NCBI GenBank assembly: GCA_012799155.1
Contig: JAAZLV010000125.1
Coordinates: 1 to 12,334 of the forward strand
Length of the DNA: 12,334 bases
DNA from: Bacteroidales bacterium
Lineage (GTDB): Bacteria > Bacteroidota > Bacteroidia > Bacteroidales > Dysgonomonadaceae
Reading direction: 5' to 3'
This document shows, in pieces, positions 7,009 through 12,334 of the stretch (position 1 is the first letter of the stretch; every line of letters begins with the position of its first letter). The notes below the pieces were generated by a model, which was given only the letters and a program-made list of their open reading frames with translations, was not told the origin of the DNA and searched no databases. The position numbers and the translations under genes are program-made.

Positions 7009-8670
7009 ATGTTAAAGAGACTATCCATAGAAAATTATGCACTGATTGATTCACTGCAAATCAACTTCGACAGGGGGTTTACGGTGATTACAGGTGAAAC
7101 GGGTGCCGGCAAGTCGATCATCCTGGGTGCCCTCTCGCTGATCCTCGGTCAAAGGGCCGATCTGCGACAGGTGAAACCGGATGAACCTAAATGTGTGATT
7201 GAAGGTCTGTTCGATATATCTGCATACCGGTTGAGATCACTGTTCGAAGAGCATGAATGGAATTATGAAGGTGATGAATGCATCCTAAGGCGTGAGATAT
7301 GGTCTACCGGAAGGTCAAGGGCTTTCATCAATGACTCACCGGTATATTTGAACGACCTGAAGTTGCTTGGAGAACGTCTGATCGACATACATTCCCAGCA
7401 TCAGAACCTTTCCCTGAATGACAACCAGTTTCAGCTCAACGTGGTGGACCTGCTCGCAGGCACCGGAAAGGAGCTGGCGAGCTATAGAGAAGCATACACT
7501 GCTTATCGTGCCGCTGAGAAAGGCTTGTTGAAACTGCGTGAACAGTATCGCCGCAACAGGGAGGAGGAGGATTACCTCCGCTTTCAGTATCACACCCTGA
7601 CGGAGGCTTCGCTGGAGTTGGGAGAACAGGAGCGGTTGGAAGAGGAGCTTGAAACATTGACGCACTCAGAGGAAATCAAGTCGGGACTCTTCGAAGTCTC
7701 CAACCTGCTTTCGGGAGAACAGCAGAACGTTGAGGCGTTATTACGCATGGTGAGAGATAGACTGCAATCGTTGAAGATTGTATACGCCAGGGTGGGTGCT
7801 TTATCAGAAAGGGTAGAGTCAGCCTATCTCGACCTGAAAGATGTGGGTGAGGAGGCTTCACGCCTGTTTGAGCAGGTGGAGTTCGATTCGGGACGTCAGC
7901 AGGTCGTGGAAGAACGACTCAGTATACTCTATGACCTGGAGAAGAAGTATGGTGTTGCCGATCTGGATGGACTCTTGGCCTTGCGTGATGAGATAGGCAA
8001 TAAGTTGCAGCAGATCGAATCACTTGATGAACATCTGGAAGAGAAGGAGAAAGAGGTTGCTGAAAAGAGGAGTGTCATGTTGGAGAAAGCAACCCGGTTG
8101 AGTGAAAAACGACGCTCTGCAACGGCTGACATTGAGCAGCAACTTATTGCAAGGCTGGAGTACCTGAAGATGCCACATGCCCGTTTTAATTGTCAGATTG
8201 CAACCGGCAGAGAGCCTGAAGCCACAGGTATCGACGATGTGGAGTTTCTCTTTTCAGCCAATAAGAACAGGGTACCCCAGCCGGTTTCACAAATAGCATC
8301 AGGTGGTGAGATTTCTCGTCTTATGCTGTCGCTGAAAGCGATGATTGGAGGTGCTACCGCCTTGCCGACAATCATTTTTGACGAGATCGATACCGGTACG
8401 TCTGGAGAAATTGCCGACCGTGTGGGAGCGGTAATGAAGAATATGAGCAGGGAAATGCAGGTGATAGGTATCACCCATCTACCGCAGATAGCCTCAAAGG
8501 GGGAAATTCACTTTGCAGTCTACAAGAAAGAACGGGACAACAGTGTAGTCACGGAAATCGGTCGACTGAGCAGTGAGGAGCGGGTGGGCGAAATTGCCCG
8601 CATGCTGAGTGGTGCCGAAGTAACGGAGCAGGCTGTGGCGAATGCCAGAGTGATGCTCGAAACAAATTGA
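7009..8670 (+). CDS. recN: DNA repair ATPase RecN
   Basis: An SMC-like ATPase of the cytosol/nucleoid that acts in recombinational repair of double-strand breaks. The 553-aa length is standard. Walker A GETGAGKS is at 29-36, followed by a long charged region rich in heptads (about 150-400, probable coiled-coil arms). The C-terminal half carries the ABC signature SGGE (431-434), Walker B TIIFDEIDTG (454-463, with catalytic Glu459) and the H-loop THLPQIA (His490). The DEIDTGTSG and THLPQ versions of these motifs are diagnostic for RecN as opposed to RecF or SMC. The ATG lies 6 nt after porD and the stop 4 nt before rlmB, so the three are probably one operon. No SOS box was recognised upstream. 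Confidence 0.98.
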   Translation: MLKRLSIENYALIDSLQINFDRGFTVITGETGAGKSIILGALSLILGQRADLRQVKPDEPKCVIEGLFDISAYRLRSLFEEHEWNYEGDECILRREIWSTGRSRAFINDSPVYLNDLKLLGERLIDIHSQHQNLSLNDNQFQLNVVDLLAGTGKELASYREAYTAYRAAEKGLLKLREQYRRNREEEDYLRFQYHTLTEASLELGEQERLEEELETLTHSEEIKSGLFEVSNLLSGEQQNVEALLRMVRDRLQSLKIVYARVGALSERVESAYLDLKDVGEEASRLFEQVEFDSGRQQVVEERLSILYDLEKKYGVADLDGLLALRDEIGNKLQQIESLDEHLEEKEKEVAEKRSVMLEKATRLSEKRRSATADIEQQLIARLEYLKMPHARFNCQIATGREPEATGIDDVEFLFSANKNRVPQPVSQIASGGEISRLMLSLKAMIGGATALPTIIFDEIDTGTSGEIADRVGAVMKNMSREMQVIGITHLPQIASKGEIHFAVYKKERDNSVVTEIGRLSSEERVGEIARMLSGAEVTEQAVANARVMLETN

Positions 8671-8674
8671 AAAG

Positions 8675-9421
8675 ATGAAAGAAAAAGAGATGATCTTTGG
8701 CATTCGTGCCGTGATTGAGGCGATTGAAGCCGGGAAAGAGATTGACAAGGTGCTGGTGAAGCGTGAACTTTCCGGTGAGTTGTATATGGAGCTTCAACAG
8801 CTGTTGCACGATCGTGAGATTCCGATGCAACGGGTACCAGTGGAGCGCATCGATCGTGTCACACGCAAGAACCATCAAGGGGTGATTGCTTTCACTTCGG
8901 CGGTTGCCTACCAGAAGCTGGAGCATATCATCCCGTTGCTATATGAACAAGGTAAAAGCCCATTGATTCTGCTGCTTGACGGAGTCACCGATGTGCGTAA
9001 CTTCGGAGCGATTGCCCGCACATGTGAAGTTGCAGGTGTCGATGCCATTGTGATCCCGGCAAGAGGCAGTGTGACTGTCAATGCCGATGCGGTAAAGACA
9101 TCTGCCGGGGCGTTGCATACCATTCCTGTATGCCGTGAACAGAGCCTGAAAGAGGCGATCATCTTCTTGAAGAACAGCGGAGTGAAGGTCGTCGCTGCTA
9201 CCGAGAAGGCGGCTGCCTTTTATACAGAGAGCGATCTTGCGGTGCCGGTGGCCATCGTGATGGGGGCTGAAGATACCGGGGTGGCCACAGAACATCTGCG
9301 CGTGAGCGATGAACTGGTGAAGATTCCACAATTCGGCACCATCCAATCGCTCAATGTCTCTGTAGCCGCCGGCGTTTTAATCTACGAAGTTGTAAGACAG
9401 CGAGGGATTTCGTTGAAATAA
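8675..9421 (+). CDS. rlmB: 23S rRNA 2'-O-methyltransferase RlmB (SPOUT/TrmH family)
   Basis: A SpoU/TrmH-family methyltransferase, predicted to use S-adenosylmethionine to methylate the ribose of a conserved 23S rRNA guanosine (2251 in E. coli) during large-subunit maturation. The N-terminal part (3-75) is the L30e-like substrate-binding domain, starting with the typical IFGIRAVIEAI. The catalytic knotted domain has motif 1 LDGVTDVRNFGAIARTCEVAG (Asn109, Arg115), motif 2 IVMGAEDTGV (Glu199) and motif 3 IPQFGTIQSLNVSVA (Ser225, Asn227). The length of 248 aa is normal. The start follows the recN stop by 4 nt. Family membership is clear; the exact RNA target is inferred, since TrmH paralogues with other targets share these motifs. 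Confidence 0.93.
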   Translation: MKEKEMIFGIRAVIEAIEAGKEIDKVLVKRELSGELYMELQQLLHDREIPMQRVPVERIDRVTRKNHQGVIAFTSAVAYQKLEHIIPLLYEQGKSPLILLLDGVTDVRNFGAIARTCEVAGVDAIVIPARGSVTVNADAVKTSAGALHTIPVCREQSLKEAIIFLKNSGVKVVAATEKAAAFYTESDLAVPVAIVMGAEDTGVATEHLRVSDELVKIPQFGTIQSLNVSVAAGVLIYEVVRQRGISLK

Positions 9422-9441
9422 TATTGAATGTATTAAAAATG

Positions 9442-9469
9442 AGCTGACAGCTGAAAGTTGACGGCTGAA
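9442..9469 (+). repeat. Four imperfect heptamer tandem repeats
   Basis: Four consecutive 7-mers, AGCTGAC, AGCTGAA, AGTTGAC and GGCTGAA, fill the gap between rlmB and ridA (consensus RGYTGAM). The same unit occurs in reverse orientation at 11509-11529. The pattern recalls the short tandemly repeated heptamers dispersed between genes in some bacterial genomes. It ends 13 nt before the ridA ATG. Confidence 0.6.
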
Positions 9470-9482
9470 TCTGTTGAAAATC

Positions 9483-9863
9483 ATGAATAAGAAAGTTGTT
9501 TTCACTGAAAGTGCTCCGGCCGCCGTTGGGCCTTATAGCCAAGGAGTAGAGATGAACGGGATGTTATTCCTCTCAGGTATGTTGCCCATCGATCCGGCTA
9601 CCGGGGATCTAGTCACCGGTGGTGCTCGGGAACAGACCACACAGATATTCGCAAACATCCGGCAGGTGCTGGCCGCTGCCGGACTCAATCCGGAGCATAT
9701 TGTGAAGACTACCGTCTTCCTGCAGGATATGGCACTCTTCGGTGAAATGAACGAGGTATATGCTGCACAGTTCAGTGGCAGCTACCCTGCCCGTTCGGCA
9801 ATTGCGGTGAAGGGACTGCCAAAGAACGCACTGGTGGAAATTGAGGTGATTGCAATGAGATGA
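9483..9863 (+). CDS. ridA: RidA family reactive-intermediate deaminase
   Basis: A small cytosolic enzyme of the YjgF/YER057c/UK114 family that hydrolyses reactive 2-aminoacrylate and related enamines/imines, formed by PLP-dependent dehydratases, to 2-ketoacids and ammonia. The 126-aa length is typical. Family features include APAAVGPYSQ (11-20, Tyr18), LFLSGMLPIDP (28-38), the Arg of YPARSAI (Arg104, equivalent to the catalytic Arg105 of E. coli RidA) and the C-terminal VEIEVIA with the conserved Glu. The ATG at 9483 is chosen over an in-frame TTG at 9474 because it gives the standard N-terminus MNKKVVF. It follows rlmB by 61 nt and overlaps the next gene by ATGA, which suggests translational coupling. 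Confidence 0.96.
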   Translation: MNKKVVFTESAPAAVGPYSQGVEMNGMLFLSGMLPIDPATGDLVTGGAREQTTQIFANIRQVLAAAGLNPEHIVKTTVFLQDMALFGEMNEVYAAQFSGSYPARSAIAVKGLPKNALVEIEVIAMR

Positions 9864-10234
9864 AGACTCTTGGAAACATTATCTGGGTGCTCTTCGGCGG
9901 TATCTTCATTGCCATCGAGTATCTGCTGGGCAGTGTGGCACTGATGATCACCATCATTGGCATCCCCTTCGGTTTGCAGTCGCTGAAGCTGGCAGAGTTG
10001 GCACTCTGGCCTTTTGGGAGAAAGGTGAAACAGCGAGAATCGGCATCTGGCTGCCTCTCCCTGCTGATGAATGTGATCTGGTTTTTCGTGGGAGGAATAC
10101 CCATCATATTGACACATCTCCTTTTCGGCATCCTCTTTTACATCACCATCATTGGCATCCCTTTTGGGAACCAGCACTTCAAGCTGATGAAGCTGGCACT
10201 TACTCCTTTCGGCAAAGAGATTGTGAAGCGTTGA
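9860..10234 (+). CDS. YccF domain inner-membrane protein, internally duplicated
   Basis: A 124-aa integral membrane protein of the YccF family; the family's function is unknown. It consists of two copies of one unit: NIIWVLFGG, then a hydrophobic stretch, then ITIIGIPFGLQSLKLAELALWPFG (about 6-53), and NVIWFFVGG, then ITIIGIPFGNQHFKLMKLALTPFG (about 71-119). The ITIIGIPFG core is identical in both. Each unit has about two hydrophobic segments, joined by a charged linker (KVKQRESASG). The ATG overlaps the ridA stop codon (ATGA), so the two are co-translated. It converges with tatC, the two stop codons being separated by only 18 nt with no evident terminator. Confidence 0.9.
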   Translation: MKTLGNIIWVLFGGIFIAIEYLLGSVALMITIIGIPFGLQSLKLAELALWPFGRKVKQRESASGCLSLLMNVIWFFVGGIPIILTHLLFGILFYITIIGIPFGNQHFKLMKLALTPFGKEIVKR

Positions 10235-10252
10235 GCATGAGTCTTAATAGAG

Positions 10253-11080
10253 TCATTCAGTAGTTGCAGGTAAATCCTGTTCGTCTTCCACTGCCGGTGG
10301 TTCCTTCTTGACCATGAAAGCGCTGATCTCCCAGAGCATGTAGATGGGAATGGTGACTACAATGAGTGAGAAGGGGTCACCCGAGGGGGTGATCAGTGCT
10401 GCTGCCAGGAGTGCTCCCACCACTGCATGGCGACGATATTTCCGGAAGAAGGGCCTGTAAACCAGTCCCAGGTTAGACAACAACCAGAAAACAAGTGGCA
10501 TTTCAAAGACCAGTCCCATGATTAGGATCAGGGTGTAGAAGTTGCTCATGTAGGAGTCGAGGGAGATCATGTTCTCAATGGAGTCACTGAGTTCAAAGGT
10601 GATCAGAAAGCGGAATATAAGGGGAAACACCACGAAGTAACCCACCATGGAACCAATTACAAACATAAATCCACCTAACCCAAATGCGGTCTTCACCCCT
10701 TTGGCCTCGTTCTCATAGAGTGCGGGGCTTACAAACTTCCACAGTTCATAGAGTATGTAAGGAATGGTGCAGAGCACACCAAAAGCAAGAGAGGTGGAAA
10801 TATAGGTCATGAACTGAGTGGTCATGCTGATGTTGAGAATCTCCACTTCGAATGCTTGTGCCGAAAAATCGGGCAGAAAGGGGATATATTCACCTGCTTT
10901 TTCCAGGAAACGGTAGGTGACAAAGTCGGAGGAGCGGGCAGCCAGGATGACATTATCGAAGATCCTGGGTATCAGGATAAACCCTGCAATGGAGAAGGTG
11001 ACCACTGCGATGATGATACGAATCAGCGTCCACCTGAACTCTTCCAGATGATCCCAAAAGGACATTTCTTTCTCTGTCAT
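10253..11080 (-). CDS. tatC: Twin-arginine translocase subunit TatC
   Basis: Polytopic inner-membrane core of the Tat system, which recognises twin-arginine signal peptides and assembles with TatA to export folded proteins. The 275-aa protein has about six hydrophobic segments and the family signatures: the cytosolic N-terminus SFWDHLEEFRWTL (7-19; the usual HLxELR has Phe here), YELWKFVSPALYENE (111-125), the GYFVVFP segment (148-153) and ALITPSGDPFSL (228-239). Residues 42-90 form an extended first periplasmic loop, longer than in E. coli. The C-terminus is an acidic tail (PPAVEDEQDLPATTE). It lies 125 nt downstream of tatA on the same strand. No tatB is present, consistent with the minimal TatA/TatC arrangement of the phylum. 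Confidence 0.97.
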   Translation of the reverse strand: MTEKEMSFWDHLEEFRWTLIRIIIAVVTFSIAGFILIPRIFDNVILAARSSDFVTYRFLEKAGEYIPFLPDFSAQAFEVEILNISMTTQFMTYISTSLAFGVLCTIPYILYELWKFVSPALYENEAKGVKTAFGLGGFMFVIGSMVGYFVVFPLIFRFLITFELSDSIENMISLDSYMSNFYTLILIMGLVFEMPLVFWLLSNLGLVYRPFFRKYRRHAVVGALLAAALITPSGDPFSLIVVTIPIYMLWEISAFMVKKEPPAVEDEQDLPATTE

Positions 11081-11106
11081 GTAAGCCTGCGAGATATCGT
11101 TTCAAC

Positions 11107-11147
11107 TTATCGGGTATAACCCGCAAACGCGAAGTCATACCCGATAA
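11107..11147. repeat. Perfect 11-bp inverted repeat between tatA and tatC
   Basis: TTATCGGGTAT (11107-11117) is the exact reverse complement of ATACCCGATAA (11137-11147), separated by 19 nt. The left arm can alternatively fold with ACCCG (11119-11123) over a 3-nt loop. A further GGGTAT occurs at 11153-11158. Neither strand has a T-run right after the stem, so it looks like an mRNA structure or a protein-binding site ahead of tatC rather than a terminator. Confidence 0.6.
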
Positions 11148-11162
11148 AATAGGGGTATAATA

Positions 11163-11196
11163 TAAAAAGAGTGGGTGTTGCTGGTTAAAGCACACC
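11163..11196 (-). terminator. Terminator-like hairpin between tatA and tatC
   Basis: On the minus strand, GGTGTGCT (plus 11189-11196) pairs with AGC-A-ACACC (plus 11174-11182) around the loop TTAACC, an 8-bp stem with one bulge. CACTC then TTTTTATA follow. It begins about 10 nt after the tatA stop and would end some transcripts before tatC. A competing 5-bp hairpin (11192-11205) abuts the tatA stop. The 5-nt gap before the T-run makes it imperfect. Confidence 0.4.
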
Positions 11197-11205
11197 TCCC
11201 GGTGT

Positions 11206-11412
11206 CTACTTCTTGTCGGTGGTTGAGTTGCTGTTGGTAGAGTCTGTCTTGATATCCTCTTCAATATCGTTCAATCCCTTTTTGAAGCTGTTGATGCCTT
11301 TCCCCAATCCTTTCATGAATTCAGGAATTTTTCTTCCCCCGAAAAGAATGAGAATTACCAGTACAATGATGGGTATCTCCCATCCGTTTAAGTTAATCAG
11401 CAGTGGATTCAT
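11206..11412 (-). CDS. tatA: Twin-arginine translocase subunit TatA
   Basis: A single-span inner-membrane protein that oligomerises to form the pore-like part of the Tat translocase. From the ATG at 11410-11412 the product is 68 aa: a short N-terminus ending in the GWEIP segment, one transmembrane helix (IPIIVLVILILF, about 13-24), the conserved FGGRKIPEF hinge (24-32) and an amphipathic helix (MKGLGKGINSFKKGLNDIEED), then a polar tail. A frame upstream to 11520 adds 36 polar residues before the membrane helix; this would be atypical for TatA, so I rejected it. The candidate promoter at 11459-11466 also lies inside that extension. It is shorter than E. coli TatA and lacks features separating TatA from TatB or TatE. 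Confidence 0.96.
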   Translation of the reverse strand: MNPLLINLNGWEIPIIVLVILILFGGRKIPEFMKGLGKGINSFKKGLNDIEEDIKTDSTNSNSTTDKK

Positions 11413-11458
11413 AGATCTCGATTGTTTATTGGTTGTATGATTTGATGGTTTTGTGATG

Positions 11459-11466
11459 CAAATGTA
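11459..11466 (-). promoter_or_regulatory. tatA promoter -7 element
   Basis: On the minus strand TACATTTG followed by C matches the phylum -7 consensus TAnnTTTG(C) exactly. Transcription would start near 11452, giving a leader of about 40 nt before the tatA ATG. The -33 region is weak. The element lies inside a 6-bp inverted repeat, GCAAAT (11458-11463) and ATTTGC (11473-11478), which might bind a regulator. Confidence 0.5.
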
Positions 11467-11508
11467 TAACTTATTTGCGTGAGTATGTCGGTTTTTAAGA
11501 TAAAGTTT

Positions 11509-11529
11509 GATAACCGTCAACTGTCAATG
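11509..11529 (-). repeat. Heptamer tandem repeat, second locus
   Basis: Read on the minus strand, the units are CATTGAC, AGTTGAC and GGTTATC, two good copies and one degenerate copy of the 7-mer found at 9442-9469. The two loci share the 9-mer AGTTGACGG. The repeat abuts the stop codon of the endonuclease-like gene. Confidence 0.45.
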
Positions 11530-12334
11530 TTAATTAACAGCGTCACGAATAATCAAATCCATCCTGATGGGCAGGTGATCGCTGAAGCCCCCCAGAAAAC
11601 GTGGCCCCTGGTTTGTGCGAAAGGGTTTCATTCCGTAATAGCGATTGTCCTCTTCCAGTAAAAATGGAGCCTCAAAGATCTCCGCATTACCCCCCGAGAC
11701 GGTGACACTGCCATCCGGAATCAGAAGATTCCCGCTGACGATGAACTGATCAAGCACCTCCCACCTCCCCTGATATTTGTAGGTCCCTTTTTCATTATTT
11801 GTTACGCTCCCGTAAAAGAGGTTGTAGAGCTCCTTTTTTTTAAAATTACCCTCGCATTTCTTTGCCTCAAGCACCTGGGAGAGACTTTTATCTTCAGGGT
11901 GGTCGTTGAAATCGCCCATGATCAGGATATGACTCCTTTCGCGCAAGCTGAAGATGCTGTCACACTTTCGTCGCAACACGCTGGCGGCCTCGAGGCGTGC
12001 CTGTTCGGTCTGTTGACGCCCTTCACTGCGTGAGGGGAAGTGGCAGACAAACAAATCGAGGGTGTCGCCATTGATTACCTGACCCACAACATGCAGGATG
12101 TTGCGGGTGGGTCTCCGATCTTGTTGTTGGAAGGCAATCACATATTCATCCCTCTCCAGCAGACGAAACTGGTGTGGTTGATACAGAAGTGCCACATCGA
12201 TGCCCCTTTCGTCGGGCGAGTCGGTGACGATGTATTGATACTCTTGGGCACGTAGTGGAGAGCGCTTTGTAAGGTCGAAAATGACGCTGTCGTTCTCAAC
12301 CTCGCACAAACCGATCAGCGCCGGAGAGTACATC
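11530..12334 (-). CDS. Endonuclease/exonuclease/phosphatase family protein, 5' end missing
   Basis: A metal-dependent phosphoesterase of the EEP (exonuclease III/DNase I-like) fold; the substrate cannot be told from sequence. The visible 267 residues carry the family motifs: PALIGLCEVEN with a metal-ligand Glu (4-14), DERGIDVALLY (41-51), the catalytic-type His of CHFPSR (97-102), MGDFNDHPED (139-148, Asp141 and Asn143) and the C-terminal GFSDHLPI (249-256) with the Asp-His pair. The gene runs off the right edge. The Met at the edge is probably internal, because family members start some tens of residues before the GLCEVEN motif, often with a signal peptide. It is on the same strand as tatA, 117 nt upstream, but tatA has its own candidate promoter. 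Confidence 0.9.
   Translation of the reverse strand, partial: MYSPALIGLCEVENDSVIFDLTKRSPLRAQEYQYIVTDSPDERGIDVALLYQPHQFRLLERDEYVIAFQQQDRRPTRNILHVVGQVINGDTLDLFVCHFPSRSEGRQQTEQARLEAASVLRRKCDSIFSLRERSHILIMGDFNDHPEDKSLSQVLEAKKCEGNFKKKELYNLFYGSVTNNEKGTYKYQGRWEVLDQFIVSGNLLIPDGSVTVSGGNAEIFEAPFLLEEDNRYYGMKPFRTNQGPRFLGGFSDHLPIRMDLIIRDAVN

Noticed and set aside
9782..10177. Minus-strand frames opposite yccF
   Set aside because: The plus frame has clear duplicated YccF domains; the antisense product is His/Gln/Asp-rich and resembles nothing.
10235..10252. Bidirectional terminator between yccF and tatC
   Set aside because: The 18-bp gap holds no stem or T-run; transcripts probably end inside the opposing genes.
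11206..11520. Longer TatA starting at 11520
   Set aside because: It would place 36 polar residues before the membrane helix and start within the heptamer repeat, upstream of the probable promoter; the ATG at 11412 gives a standard TatA.
12331..12333. ATG at the right edge as the true start of the endonuclease-like gene
   Set aside because: The GLCEVEN motif would lie only 8 residues from the start; relatives have a longer N-terminus, so the gene is treated as truncated by the window.

Overview
The window is chromosomal DNA from a member of the Bacteroidota, most likely the order Bacteroidales. The lineage call rests on three things. There are two type IX secretion (T9SS) genes (porE-like and porD/DUF4835) and a DUF4301 gene, all of which belong to this phylum. 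Several intergenic regions carry the phylum's promoter -7 signature TAnnTTTG. Recognisable Shine-Dalgarno sequences are largely absent. A family such as Dysgonomonadaceae is possible, but the sequence alone cannot settle it. I see no mobile element, phage gene, tRNA, rRNA or CRISPR array. This is mostly a core, housekeeping region.

Layout. Positions 1-205 are non-coding and hold a hairpin downstream of dnaK and a likely leftward promoter for a gene outside the window. dnaK (206-2116, minus) is divergent from a DUF4301 gene (2404-3939, plus), with a 287-bp shared upstream region that contains a putative dnaK leader. A plus-strand run follows: a porE-like lipoprotein gene (start probably TTG at 4046), porD (6127-7002), recN (7009-8670), rlmB (8675-9421), ridA (9483-9863) and a yccF-family membrane gene (9860-10234). 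The spacings porD-recN (6 nt) and recN-rlmB (4 nt) and the ATGA overlap of ridA with yccF indicate co-transcription within those groups. The yccF-family gene converges on a minus-strand group: a partial endonuclease/exonuclease/phosphatase-family gene running off the right edge, then tatA, then tatC.

The genes fall into protein folding (dnaK), protein export (tatA and tatC across the inner membrane; porE and porD for T9SS at the outer membrane), DNA repair and ribosome maturation (recN, rlmB) and metabolite detoxification (ridA). TatB is absent, as is usual for the minimal TatA/TatC systems of this phylum.

No wholly new multigene system is evident. The points most worth a second look are: a resemblance of DUF4301 to UDP-sugar pyrophosphorylases; a hairpin plus T-tract that overlaps the porE start region; a terminator-like hairpin and an 11-bp inverted repeat between tatA and tatC; a heptamer tandem repeat family at two intergenic sites; and a possible dnaK leader with a short upstream ORF and alternative hairpins.
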